Below, piece by piece: positions 1 to 9,370 of a stretch of 64,000 nt of DNA. The stretch is taken from contig JASVEC010000006.1 of the NCBI GenBank assembly GCA_030770535.1, positions 558,001 through 622,000 of the forward strand. Direction: 5' to 3'. Both the position numbers and the translations under genes were made by a program. The DNA is from Batkoa obscura. Taxonomy: Eukaryota > Entomophthoromycota > Entomophthoromycetes > Entomophthorales > Batkoaceae. A model generated the notes under the pieces. It saw only the letters and a list, made by a program, of their open reading frames with translations. It was not told the origin of the DNA and ran no database searches. Within the stretch, counting starts at the first letter, position 1, and every line of letters starts with the position of its first letter.

Positions 1-455
1 TGCTGACAATTTTTTTAATTGTTTTATCATTTAAAGTAACTTCATGGATAGTTATATACAAGGTACAAAATAAATTAAATGAAATTAAAGAAGAGTTGAT
101 TGAAACAATTCGAGAAAATAGTGTGAACGAGATTATTACAACAAAAAAAGAAATCGAACAATGGAGTAAGGTATTATTAGATAGTGAAATCGTTCAAGCA
201 ATTGTAAGTGAGATAAACAAAATACCAATAATAAACTTACTTTTCAATTGTTTTTATAATTATGTAAGTCAATTTAATATATTTTATTATTGGGACTTAA
301 TTATGAGTTATTTAATTGAGATTTTAAGTGTAATATTTAATCATCTAAATTTTTTATTAGAAAAATTTATAAATCAGTTAAATTTTATTAATTTAAATAT
401 TGTGTTTGATCTATTGAATCTAGCTTTTATTTTTTATATTCTAAATAAAACTTGA
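1..455 (+). CDS. C-terminal part of an unknown membrane protein (5' end outside window)
   Basis: The reading frame is open from the first bases of the window (frame beginning at base 3) to a TGA at 453-455. There is no ATG near the left edge, so this is the tail of a gene that starts upstream, or of its last exon. The visible part has a hydrophobic stretch near its start, then a charged, probably coiled segment rich in Glu, Lys and Ile (about bases 70-200), then a long series of hydrophobic Leu/Ile/Phe-rich segments to the end. This suggests an integral membrane protein with at least two membrane segments near the C-terminus. I do not recognise the family. A charged coil followed by terminal membrane segments also occurs in nuclear-fusion (Kar5-type) proteins, but I cannot support that. 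Confidence 0.55.
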   Translation, partial: LTIFLIVLSFKVTSWIVIYKVQNKLNEIKEELIETIRENSVNEIITTKKEIEQWSKVLLDSEIVQAIVSEINKIPIINLLFNCFYNYVSQFNIFYYWDLIMSYLIEILSVIFNHLNFLLEKFINQLNFINLNIVFDLLNLAFIFYILNKT

Positions 456-936
456 GTTATAGTAAAGTTTATTTCTTAATAGATTGTACTATTTTACTTA
501 TTTTAGCTAATAAATAGATTACTAATCCAAGTTTACACAGCATTAACGACAGTTGACGGTTAAAAAGCACAAAACTAATTTTAGGTGGGTTACAAGGTCA
601 AGATAAAATAAAATCCGTGTTTTAATTTTATTTAGATGTGTGAAAATCAACAGAGCAGTTGAAAACTGGTTATTAATTTGGGGTGATATCTAATAAAATT
701 AGTTGGTAAAAAAACCCAGTGAGGGGAAATTAATGTGAAAAACTGGGAGTAAAAAATGTGAAAAGTGGGATAAGTTAGCTAACAGAATTTTAGATGAATA
801 TATAAAGGAAGGGATATTAATACAATAATTTTAAAATAAATTATAATAGAAATATTATATTAGCATTACAGCATAGTTATTTACACATACGGCATATTAA
901 TTACTACATCAACTTAAACTCATTAGATTATTAGAA
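456..936. promoter_or_regulatory. Intergenic region and promoter of the repeat-protein gene
   Basis: This 481-bp region has no open frame of note. A good TATA element (ATATATAAAG) lies at about 798-807, roughly 130 bp before the ATG at 937, which fits a transcription start near 830-850 and a 5' leader of about 90 nt. Upstream of it, at about 715-775, is a purine-rich stretch with repeated AAAA-GTG-GGA-like words that could bind a factor; this is only a visual impression. Confidence 0.5.
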
Positions 937-2388
937 ATGGTTCAATTCAAAAGCACTTTATTCATTACTTTAGTTATGTCAACTATCATAGCTGAAGGAC
1001 TTAATACTAATCCATTAGACTCGGTTTTGCCACTTAAATCATTAATGCAGAATGCCAAACCTGAAGCTCAAGCTCAACCACAACAAGCTGCTGCTCCTGA
1101 AGAGAAATCCTTACCTGCACCCGAAGAAAAGAAGGAAGAAAAGAAGGAAGAAAAGAAGGAAGAAAAGAAAGACGATCATGGTGATGATAACGATGATGAT
1201 CATTACGGAAAACATAAGGGACACGGTAAACATCACAAAGGGTACGGAGGTTATGATGATAATGACGATTACTACGGTGCAAGTCATCATGAAGATGACT
1301 ATTACGGAAAACATAAGGGATATGGTAAACATCACAAAGGGTACGGAGGTTACGATGATGATAATCATTATGGTAAACACCACAAAGGTTATGGAGATGA
1401 TGATCACTATGGTAAACACCACAAGGGACATGGACATCACGATGATGACTACTATGGTGCAAAACACTATGGCGATGATGATCATTATGGTAAACATCAC
1501 AAGGGTTATGGAGATGATGATCATTATGGTAAACATCACAAGGGTTATGGAGATGATGATCATTATGGTAAACATCACAAGGGTTATGGAGATGATGATC
1601 ATTATGGTAAACATCACAAGGGTTATGGAGATGATGATCATTATGGTAAACATCACAAGGGTTATGGAGATGATGATCATTATGGTAAACATCACAAGGG
1701 TTATGGAGATGATGATCATTATGGTAAACATCACAAGGGTTATGGAGATGATGATCATTATGGTAAACATCACAAGGGTTATGGAGATGATGATCACTAT
1801 GGTAAACACCACAAGGGACATGGACATCACGATGATGACTACTATGGTGCAAAACACTATGGCGATGATGATCATTACGGTAAACACCACAAGGGTTATG
1901 GAGATGATGATCATTACGGTAAACACCACAAGGGTTATGGAGATGATGATCATTATGGTGCAAGACACTACGGAAATCATGATCATCATGGCAAACACCA
2001 TAAAGGCTATGGTGATGATGATCACTATGGCAAACATCACAAGGGTTATGGAGATGATGACCACTATGGTAAACACCATAAAGGTTATGGAGATGATGAC
2101 CATTACGGCGTAAAGAACTATCATCAAGGATCTTACAAAGTCTACAGAAGAGGTTATGGACATGATGATCATTATGGTAAGAAACATTATGGCGATGATG
2201 ACCACTATGGTAAACATCACAAAGGTTATGGAGGTTATAATGATGATGATCATTATGGTAAACACCACAAAGGCTACGGAAACCACGATGATGACCACTA
2301 TGGTAAACATCACAAAGGCTATGGACATCATGATGATGATCATTATGGTAAACATCATGGTGGATATGATAAATATGGACGTTATTAA
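937..2388 (+). CDS. Secreted His/Asp/Gly/Tyr/Lys-rich tandem-repeat protein
   Basis: This is a single-exon gene of 483 aa. Residues 1-20 form a typical signal peptide (basic start, hydrophobic core, ending near IIAEG). Residues about 30-60 are Gln/Ala/Pro-rich, followed by a KKEE block repeated four times (12-bp DNA repeats near 1127-1170). The rest is a low-complexity array built on the 13-residue unit GDDDHYGKHHKGY, with variants carrying GHHDDDYYGAKHY. Nine consecutive units lie at 1471-1821 and look almost identical in DNA as well as protein. There is no membrane anchor or GPI signal at the C-terminus. The mix of His and Asp suggests metal binding or pH-dependent charge, and the Tyr/His/Lys content would suit oxidative cross-linking in a wall or mucilage. 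Function is inference; no known domain is present. Confidence 0.85.
   Translation: MVQFKSTLFITLVMSTIIAEGLNTNPLDSVLPLKSLMQNAKPEAQAQPQQAAAPEEKSLPAPEEKKEEKKEEKKEEKKDDHGDDNDDDHYGKHKGHGKHHKGYGGYDDNDDYYGASHHEDDYYGKHKGYGKHHKGYGGYDDDNHYGKHHKGYGDDDHYGKHHKGHGHHDDDYYGAKHYGDDDHYGKHHKGYGDDDHYGKHHKGYGDDDHYGKHHKGYGDDDHYGKHHKGYGDDDHYGKHHKGYGDDDHYGKHHKGYGDDDHYGKHHKGYGDDDHYGKHHKGYGDDDHYGKHHKGHGHHDDDYYGAKHYGDDDHYGKHHKGYGDDDHYGKHHKGYGDDDHYGARHYGNHDHHGKHHKGYGDDDHYGKHHKGYGDDDHYGKHHKGYGDDDHYGVKNYHQGSYKVYRRGYGHDDHYGKKHYGDDDHYGKHHKGYGGYNDDDHYGKHHKGYGNHDDDHYGKHHKGYGHHDDDHYGKHHGGYDKYGRY
1398..1877 (+). repeat. 39-bp tandem array with a higher-order duplication
   Basis: Nine 39-bp units begin at 1471, 1510, 1549, 1588, 1627, 1666, 1705, 1744 and 1783, each encoding GDDDHYGKHHKG plus Y or H. 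A larger block of about 90 bp that includes the GHHDDDYYGAKHY variant is present at about 1398-1487 and again at about 1788-1877, so the array sits between two copies of the same flank. This arrangement is what unequal crossing-over or slippage within a duplicated segment would produce. The unit length is a multiple of three, so copy number can change without breaking the frame. Confidence 0.9.
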
Positions 2389-3897
2389 GTTTTAAAACTC
2401 ACCTTTTAAAATCACTCATCTCTATGTTTTTCCTTCCATTCTGTCTCAAATAAATAACTATGCTCTACTTAAGTTTATTGTTTTTAATTTTAATTTTAGC
2501 TTTTATATTGAATATATGTTAATAATTTTAGATAATTTAAATAATGGGATTTCATAAAATTAATACAGGATATAACGATATCACGTCTTTTAACTGACTA
2601 CTGATTGTTAGTAGTCTAATTACAGTCATAAAGCATGCATTATTTTCCTATAACCTGAGTAGGATTAAGTCGGCTGTTCCATAGCACAACTCTTAAATCA
2701 AAATACTTGGTCTATAAATTTATCTTTAAACAACAGTAGGTACTTAAATTGAACTTTAAAAACTCAAAACAGTGGCATAGGTTATATTAAGAGAAGAGGA
2801 TAAAATTTGGGACTACAGAGCGTTGAAGTTGATTGAGGATATTATTATTTAAGGTGGGGCTGGTTTTACTATTAAAACGATATGACATAAAACTAAGTAT
2901 AAATAGTAAATTAAAATTCTAGTCATTTGATAAAAGGAGGAGGAAAACTTAAACCGTATCCTTCTTATTTAAAGTCATTATTAAAGGGAATTTAGAGTCC
3001 TTTACTTTTCGATTATTTCACAAAATATGCTGTCTAGTAGAATTTATTATTTTATAGATAAACTTATCATTAAATTTGAATCGGAAAAGTTCATAATAAA
3101 TATAAAGCTCAAAGCTTTGTTTTCATAGCTAATATGGAGCTTCTATGCTTTAATTTACTTTATCATTATTATCCAATAGATGGGTTATTACAAATAATAA
3201 TATTATGAAATTTTATGTTGTTAATGAAAAAAAGTATCATACTTCATTAACCTTAGACAAATCGAAACCAAAATCTACTGTAGAAAATGTATACAAATAC
3301 AAATGATTATAAAATATATATAACGTTTGGATTATTTAGTGAGTTTTATTGTCATAAGATGTTATTATAAATTAAAATTGTTTATCCTATTCTAACCAAA
3401 GGTTTTGTTTTATCTAATCTATTTTGTTATCATAAGATAGTTTTATTAATTTAATCTATTCTTTTGAATATTTACAAATAATGAACCCCTTTATTAAGTA
3501 TATTATTTTTAATTGTAATAATAAATTTAACTATATACATTATTATAGACTTTATATGAAAAATAGCCAAAAGTCAAATCCATTGTTTAATAATTATATT
3601 AAATAATGTAAAAAAACAAATATTAAAGATACTTTATAGTAGAGATATCTATTAAACCATTAAAAAAGTTTAATTTGATTTTTTACCAACAATTTGACCT
3701 AAAAAGGCAATATTATTAATGTTTTAACATCAATTTTAATATTCCAAGAGAAAAATGATAGAAAATAGAAATAGTGAAAAACCATTCCTCCGATAAAACT
3801 ATATCCTAGGATAGGTATAATTTACTATGGAATGAAAATAATATATAAACAACAGTAAAATTGATAGAATAGAAAATATAAAGCTATCATATTAAAG
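2389..3897. other. Intergenic region, no gene seen
   Basis: About 1.5 kb of AT-rich DNA between the repeat-protein gene and the peptide transporter. All frames are closed at short intervals. I see no tRNA, no copy of repeat families A-C and no convincing exon pair. The last 100 bp or so should hold the transporter promoter, but no clear TATA box stands out. Confidence 0.4.
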
Positions 3898-5514
3898 ATG
3901 TCTAAGAACATTGAGGCCTTTGGCACTGAACTAGATGACAGAGAAAGAGAGCTATTAGAAAAAGAGCGGATTATTAATGCTGAGTTAGATGCCAAGTTAG
4001 CAGCTAACCATGACAAAATGCCAAAAGCGGTTTATTTTATTGTACCAAATGAATTATGTGAACGTTTTTGCTATTTTGGTATCAAGAATTTACTTAATAA
4101 ATATTTACAAACGGCTTATGGCTACCCAGAATATTATGCCAAAGCACAAGCTTCTTTATTTAATGCATTGGTTTATATCTTTCCATTTGTTGGCGCTGCT
4201 ATCTCTGATTCTTTCTTGGGAAAATATCATACCATTGTTTATATGTCTTTTATCTATTTGATTGGAAATACTTTATTAGCTGTATTTTCTATTAATGATT
4301 TGGTTGCTAGTTATGGACATTACCCATTTTGGACTTATCTCTTTCCTGCTCTACTTATTGCACTTGGTGCAGGTGGTATTAAACCATGTGTATCCTCTCA
4401 TGGTGGTGATCAATTTTTACCATCACAGACTCGTTTACTGGATAAATTTTTCAGTCTTTTTTATATTTGTATTAATGTTGGTGCTTTAGTTGCACAATAT
4501 CTTACTCCCTATATCAAAGATTATACTTATTGCTTTGGCTCCAATTGTTACTTTATTGCTTTTTTTATCCCAACTATTGCTTTTGCAATTGCTTTAGGTT
4601 TGTTTGTATTTGGTCATCGTTACTATCGTATCGTTCCAGCAACAGGTAGGTTTATGCCATGGATAGCCTTTAAAACAGCGGTGGTTGCGGGGTACCGTAA
4701 TTCCAAAGCAAGTAAAGAAGAAAAAGCAAGTAAAACTCATTGGCTTCAGTTTGCAGATGATTTATATGGTAAAGAAATGGTTGAAGAAACCAGATTATTT
4801 TTAAAAGTAGCACTCATGTTATTACCATTATCCTTCTTTTGGTTATTATATGACCAAAATTCCACCGAATGGCAAAATAATTATGATATGATGAATCAAA
4901 ACTTTTTATGGTTTATTCCATTGCCTGCTGAAGCTTCTTCAAATGTTAATTCAATTTTAATCATTATTTTTGTACCATTAATGTCCTATGTCGTTTATCC
5001 GTTCTTAGAGAGAAGAGGTGTAAAAATGCCTCTTTTAACTCGTATGGTTTGGGGTTGGTTCATTATGATCCTTACTTATATCTTATCTACCTCTCTTCAG
5101 TACTATGTCGAAGCAAATGCTGGATCTCTAGTTAAAGAAGGGAATAAGGTTATTTCATGTGACCAATGTATTAATGGTACTATTCAACTCCCTCAATACA
5201 TTCTTCTATCTTTAGGCGAAGCCATGACATCCCCAATTGGTCTTCAGTTTGCTTATACTCAAGTTGGAAAACAAATGAAATCTTCTTCTTCTTCGATCTT
5301 TTTAATTACTTCAGCCATTGGCAACTATGTTGTTCTCGGATTAGAACTTGGTTTAAAGGATTACCCTGCTTCCACTAAAATGTGGATTTATATCGCACTT
5401 TCTACCTTTTTCTTTATAATTTTTGTTTTAATGGCAAAGTTTTGGTATGTCTCAAAAGAAGAAGAGGAAGCCATGGTTGAGGCCAAAGAGGAAGTAGAAA
5501 TGATCAAGAAATAA
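3898..5514 (+). CDS. PTR2: Proton-coupled oligopeptide transporter (POT/PTR2 family)
   Basis: Single-exon gene of 538 aa, predicted to import di- and tripeptides with protons across the plasma membrane. Family hallmarks are visible. The first helix carries the proton-coupling motif ELCERFCYFG at about residues 51-60. A GAAISDSFLGKY motif at about 98-109 corresponds to the conserved loop after helix 2. GAGGIKPCVSSHGGDQF at about 156-172 is the PTR2 signature. FFSLFYICINVGAL at about 183-196 is the second signature. A large extracellular segment with paired Cys lies near 420, as in fungal PTR2, followed by further hydrophobic helices to an acidic cytoplasmic tail. Length is a little short of yeast Ptr2 (about 600 aa) because the N-terminal tail is short. 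The ATG at 3898 is the first in frame and is followed by a charged leader. Confidence 0.93.
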   Translation: MSKNIEAFGTELDDRERELLEKERIINAELDAKLAANHDKMPKAVYFIVPNELCERFCYFGIKNLLNKYLQTAYGYPEYYAKAQASLFNALVYIFPFVGAAISDSFLGKYHTIVYMSFIYLIGNTLLAVFSINDLVASYGHYPFWTYLFPALLIALGAGGIKPCVSSHGGDQFLPSQTRLLDKFFSLFYICINVGALVAQYLTPYIKDYTYCFGSNCYFIAFFIPTIAFAIALGLFVFGHRYYRIVPATGRFMPWIAFKTAVVAGYRNSKASKEEKASKTHWLQFADDLYGKEMVEETRLFLKVALMLLPLSFFWLLYDQNSTEWQNNYDMMNQNFLWFIPLPAEASSNVNSILIIIFVPLMSYVVYPFLERRGVKMPLLTRMVWGWFIMILTYILSTSLQYYVEANAGSLVKEGNKVISCDQCINGTIQLPQYILLSLGEAMTSPIGLQFAYTQVGKQMKSSSSSIFLITSAIGNYVVLGLELGLKDYPASTKMWIYIALSTFFFIIFVLMAKFWYVSKEEEEAMVEAKEEVEMIKK

Positions 5515-5736
5515 ATAATAATGTTCACTTACACGTCTACTTTAAAAGTTTAAAAATATTTATAATAAACATAACTCGAAATACTAGACAAAAATTTTTA
5601 ATAAGTTTTTTTTCATATGTATATAATTTGGAGTATAAAAAAAGCAAATGTATTGTTGTATATCCTAATGCTATAATAATGTTAGAGCTGTACTCGTCTC
5701 TCAGTCTTAATTTTTTTTAATAATTTAAGCTTAGAG

Positions 5737-5840
5737 TATGAGGATGTATTTTTATATTTAAGGATTTTGCTAACAATTTTTCCGCTCAAATAGCGCTTAA
5801 AGATAGAAAAAGTGATGAAGCCAAAAAAAACACTCCCGTA
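5737..5840 (+). mobile_element. Family A MITE-like element, copy 1
   Basis: Begins TATGAGGATGT and ends CACTCCCGTA, with the family core (TTTTCCGCTCAAATAGCGCT) in the middle. The 3' inverted end carries one or two substitutions. Forward orientation is defined as GGGATGTATTT at the left. Confidence 0.8.
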
Positions 5841-5876
5841 TTTTTATTTGACTTTTAAAACCGAATAAAAAAACCT

Positions 5877-5903
5877 GATATATGATATATGATATATGAT
5901 ATA
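5877..5903. repeat. GATATAT microsatellite
   Basis: Three to four copies of a 9-bp TGATATATGA-like unit follow the family A copy at 5737-5840. Confidence 0.7.
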
Positions 5904-6032
5904 AAAACTGACTAAAACATTATCGAATTTTAGTACAAACACTTACTAGTTTATACTCACATTTTTTGTAAAAAAATAAAAATAAATTTTTACAAACTGA
6001 TTAAAAGATTAAATTAGTAATTTATTGAATAT

Positions 6033-6452
6033 TCAAATCATATCCTTAATTTGGGACAAAGCTAATGAAAGTCCACGTTTTACAGCAGCAGTAACAGCTC
6101 CAGGGGCAGCTTCAGTGACTGGAGTTTCAGGTTGAACAACTTCAGGAACTGGGCTGGTACTCTTATTCTTATTTTTCTTACTCTTCTTCTTCTTCTTTTT
6201 ACCACGGGTATCGAGTTCTTGAGATCTAGCAACTACTGGAGGAGGAGTTTGATTAGGGTTGCCAGCTCCACCAAATATTTGGTTTGCTTTTTCGGAAACA
6301 TAAGTGGCGGTTTCTTTACCTACAGCACCAACTACTTTTTTTCCAAAGTTTTTAAAAGATTGTTTGATGCCTCTGACGCTGTTGGTTTGTTCTTCAGCTT
6401 GAGTCAAACCAAGGAAAAGTAAAGCAATGGGTAATGCAATGGTGAATTTCAT
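6033..6452 (-). CDS. Small secreted Lys-rich protein
   Basis: Encodes 139 aa in one exon. Residues 1-19 form a clear signal peptide ending LGLTQA, with likely cleavage before EEQ. The mature protein starts with a basic, amphipathic-looking segment (about residues 30-60, pattern IKQSFKNFGKKVVGAVGK), then a Pro-rich linker, a dense Lys cluster (RGKKKKKKSKKNKNK, about 85-100), a Pro/Val/Glu-rich stretch and a final amphipathic segment. There are no cysteines in the mature part, so it is not a typical disulfide-stabilised effector. Family not recognised. A cationic amphipathic protein of this size could act on membranes or bind polyanions, but that is speculation. TATA-like elements lie at about 6494-6503 and 6519-6528, upstream on this strand. 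Confidence 0.75.
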   Translation of the reverse strand: MKFTIALPIALLFLGLTQAEEQTNSVRGIKQSFKNFGKKVVGAVGKETATYVSEKANQIFGGAGNPNQTPPPVVARSQELDTRGKKKKKKSKKNKNKSTSPVPEVVQPETPVTEAAPGAVTAAVKRGLSLALSQIKDMI

Positions 6453-6516
6453 AATGAGTAGTTTTATTTATCAAAAATAAATTGAATTTTTTGTTATAAA
6501 TATTGTAACTTTTTTG

Positions 6517-6530
6517 GAGTATATATACTC
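6517..6530 (-). promoter_or_regulatory. Palindromic TATA element of the small secreted protein gene
   Basis: GAGTATATATACTC is a perfect 14-bp palindrome about 65-78 bp upstream of the ATG (6452, minus strand). It is a strong TATA candidate. A second one (TTATAAATAT) lies nearer at about 6494-6503. Confidence 0.5.
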
Positions 6531-7159
6531 ATTCTCTATATTACATGTTCCATTAACTATGATTGTAATTTATTTTTTTGATTAATTATATTACTTTTAA
6601 TTTATTAATTATAGGAATTGGAATTTTCTGTTGACTATTGAGGTATCTATCCAATTGAATGGAGTTATTGGGCATTCCGATTGGCATTTTATTTTAAAAA
6701 GATAGTAAAATCAACCAACTTTTTACCAAAACTTTATTATATTCCTAGCATTTTTTTATTTACCTTATAAGTTAATTTCAAATCAAATTTATAGAACAAA
6801 ATAAATGAGTTTAAATCATACTGTCATTTTCTATTATTTGGATGTTTTTAATTTTATTTTTTGTATCAAAAGTTAGAGAATTTTATTGAGGATCTTTAAT
6901 GAAGTAAAGTTATTAGTAAATGACATATCAAAATTCTTATCCAAAATAACCTTTTTTATGATCTTATTCTCAAATTCCCGACCTTTTTTTAGAACTACTA
7001 TTGAATTCTAATATTAAAAAGCAAAAATAAAAAGTAGGCTTTTAATTTATCAATAGATACCCCACAAAAGACCTGTTTGAGTAGTTATATAATGCTGCAT
7101 AACATATTAATCGATTTCTGAAGTAAATTGTAAAAATAAAAGGGATAATTTTATATTAT
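6531..7159. other. Intergenic region, nothing recognised
   Basis: AT-rich, no open frames of note, no members of the repeat families. An A-run just left of the tRNA gene (about 7132-7136) would read as a T-run on the minus strand and may be the RNA polymerase III terminator of that tRNA. Confidence 0.4.
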
Positions 7160-7182
7160 TGCGCCCACCGCGGATTGAACGC

Positions 7183-7226
<44 letters not shown>

Positions 7227-7232
7227 AGCCGC
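7160..7232 (-). tRNA. tRNA-Phe (GAA)
   Basis: A 73-nt cloverleaf on the minus strand. It has acceptor GCGGCTA, a D-arm with AGTTGGGA loop, a perfect 5-bp anticodon stem TCAGA/TCTGA around loop CTGAAGA (anticodon GAA), a T-arm CCGCG/CGCGG with loop TTCAATC, and discriminator A. There is no intron, although many fungal tRNA-Phe genes have one. Acceptor pair 4-69 would be G-G, a mismatch also present in the second copy at 13393-13465, which is identical. Confidence 0.95.
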
Positions 7233-7707
7233 ATTTTCTTATTTAATTGAGCTATATTTTAATATATATTTTTTAATTCTAGACTATTACTTGTATATGA
7301 TAAGTTAATAGTCATAATAAAATTGTGAAATTATAAAATACACATACTTATACTTTTGTATCACTGTTAATGAATAAATTATTTAAAATAATTTCTATGA
7401 TTATTTCGACTATAAATGCTAGTAAAACCTATGAAAATTTCTATTAGAAATACCAGTAAAATCTAAAACATGCAATTTACTTGAATTGGCTTTACGACAC
7501 TAAAAATCTAAATTTTATCAAACGTTTCATTTACAATCATTTTCACTAAACCTTGAAAGATAGAAGTGAAAGTAGACTAATAAAATACATAATTAAGTTT
7601 AATATAGTAATTTCTATCTCTAGTTAGATCCCTAAGTTGAGCTTTAATCTTTTGATTGTAAATATTAATTCTACATTCTATTCTTTCAAATACTTTATTA
7701 AAAAACA
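7233..7707. other. Intergenic region upstream of the two-helix protein gene
   Basis: 475 bp with no gene, repeat-family copy or clear TATA box; AT-rich, with a pyrimidine-rich stretch before the ATG at 7708. Confidence 0.35.
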
Positions 7708-8841
7708 ATGCCAAATCGCTATAACATTCGACCTGTTAAGAGTTCCAAAACAATATATGAAGATGTTGAAGAAGAAGAAGATGAAATACCCATCAGTCAA
7801 TTAACACTTAGAAATAAAAGTAATTCTCGTTTATTAAAGAATAATCTTAAGCCTGTTTCACATGCTCAGCCTCGAAGATTTTATCCTTCTTATTCTACTT
7901 TAGAGTTACCAAATAAACCTATGGTGAATAATTATTATCCTCCGCCTCCACAAGCAAGAATGAATCCTATATTGAAACCAATGTATCATAGTAATATGTC
8001 AGATACTTATCCATCATTAGTAAGTAAAACTCAATTTTATCAGCCTCCAATGAGTAGAAGCCAACATCAACAACTATTAAATACAAGTTCTAATATCTAT
8101 CAATCTAAAAGGATGCCACCGAATAAAGAAAAGAACACACCAGCAATAACAGTTAAAAACAATCGAAATGGCTCACGGAATAATTCCCTAAGAAGAAAAA
8201 GTATCTTAAACCGGTCCATTAACCGAAAAAAGAATATACCTAAGCCAAAAGCAATCCCCATGGTACCGAAATTAAGAGTACCTCCCACTCACAAAAATGC
8301 TCGTCCTATTGCCGATAGTGTGAGTAATATTCATGAGACTTATAGTTCTAAAATACAAAATATTAGTCCCATTTCATCGACTAAAAGTGAATCTGGTAAA
8401 AGTACTTCCACTCAAAGCACTGAAGATACTTTATATTCTCGTGGTACTACTCCACGTTCAGCAATGAAAGCTTTTGAAACACCATTGTTGTTTCAATCCC
8501 ATTTAGATCTATCTTTATATCAAAATGAGTCTGTTCATAGCTTTCAAAAACCAGTTAAAAAAAGAAGTACTTGTTGTACAGAATTTTTATATGTGATGAT
8601 ATTTTTAGCTGGTTTACTATTATTTCCATTTTTAATTATCGGTCTTGGTGTAACTCAGTATAAATTAGCTAGGTCTCGTAAGGATCTTTTACCCACCCCA
8701 ATTCACTTACGTTGGAGGATTATATTTCAAATGACTTTGGTGATTTATTTTCTTTTAGCTATTGTAGCGTTAATTATTTTATTAGTCAAATTTCCTAATC
8801 TTTTAAAAGGTAAATCGCAACTCTCAAACTTTAAATTTTAG
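7708..8841 (+). CDS. Unknown protein with disordered N-terminus and two C-terminal membrane helices
   Basis: Single-exon gene of 377 aa. Residues 1-285 look disordered: rich in Ser, Asn, Pro, Lys and Arg, with an acidic patch DVEEEEDEIP near residues 19-28 and several basic Ser/Thr-rich stretches that could be phosphorylated. A CC pair (STCCTEF, about residue 290) directly precedes a first hydrophobic helix (about 293-318). A polar loop (SRKDLLPTPIHLRWR) leads to a second helix (about 335-357) and a short basic tail. The paired Cys at the membrane border could be palmitoylated. The layout would put both ends in the cytosol. I do not recognise the family. The start is the first ATG in frame and is followed by a basic N-terminus. 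Confidence 0.65.
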   Translation: MPNRYNIRPVKSSKTIYEDVEEEEDEIPISQLTLRNKSNSRLLKNNLKPVSHAQPRRFYPSYSTLELPNKPMVNNYYPPPPQARMNPILKPMYHSNMSDTYPSLVSKTQFYQPPMSRSQHQQLLNTSSNIYQSKRMPPNKEKNTPAITVKNNRNGSRNNSLRRKSILNRSINRKKNIPKPKAIPMVPKLRVPPTHKNARPIADSVSNIHETYSSKIQNISPISSTKSESGKSTSTQSTEDTLYSRGTTPRSAMKAFETPLLFQSHLDLSLYQNESVHSFQKPVKKRSTCCTEFLYVMIFLAGLLLFPFLIIGLGVTQYKLARSRKDLLPTPIHLRWRIIFQMTLVIYFLLAIVALIILLVKFPNLLKGKSQLSNFKF

Positions 8842-8987
8842 CTAATTATAATACTATATTCTTTATCTTGTAAATTTTATAAAAATTAATTCAATTTTTA
8901 ATATCTAATAAAAGTTTAAAGCCTTATATATGCTTTATATTTGAAGTTGTTTTTTATTATCAGAAAAATAAAATAAGTCAATCTTAA

Positions 8988-9370
8988 TTAGGATGTTCTC
9001 TGCTCACCACATAAAGGACAAAACCTATACTCTTCATTATCAAATTTATATCGACACATTTTACAATAGAGCTTTCTCCTCTGTTCTAATTGATCTTCGT
9101 TTAATCTAAGTTCATAATTACTCCAATCACACAGATCATTAAAACATTTATAATAAGGTTTGTTGCCTGAAGACCATGAATAAATGGGTAGAAAAAAGAA
9201 ATAAAAAGTGGTATCTTCTCTTACAATATAAGCTTTCTTTGTTAAACAACTGGGACATTCATATACCCTTGGACTCACTTTTCTCAAAGCTGCTTTTAGT
9301 CCTCCTGATGATTAATTAGTTACTTTGTTGGTTGTATTACTGAGGTGAAGTTACCTATAAATAAAAACAT
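8988..9370 (-). CDS. Small zinc-ribbon protein (zinc-ribbon 15 type), two exons
   Basis: Exons 9355-9370 (16 nt) and 8988-9304 are joined across a 50-nt intron (GTAACT start, CTAAT branch-like site, CAG end), giving 110 aa. The long open frame alone has no ATG; adding the 16-nt exon gives MFLFIGGLKAALRKVSP, the kind of start typical of this small family in fungi. Two CxxC pairs flank the middle (ECPSC at about 27-31 and CKMC/CPLC near the end), with CFNDLC in between, so one or two zinc sites are likely. A hydrophobic FYFFFLPIYSW stretch precedes the central Cys, as in relatives. Biological role is not known to me. It is divergent from the cullin gene that starts 355 bp to the right. Confidence 0.75.

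Larger units (their letters stand above)
5515..6032. other. Convergent intergenic region with a family A repeat
   Basis: This separates the 3' ends of the transporter and the small secreted protein gene. It contains one family A repeat (5737-5840) and a short GATATAT microsatellite at about 5877-5903. Nothing else is recognisable. Confidence 0.5.

Noticed and set aside
1034-2395. Four further long open frames on both strands overlapping the repeat gene
   Set aside because: The 39-bp unit is a multiple of three and has no stops in several frames, so long frames arise automatically. Only the frame from 937 has a signal peptide and balanced composition.
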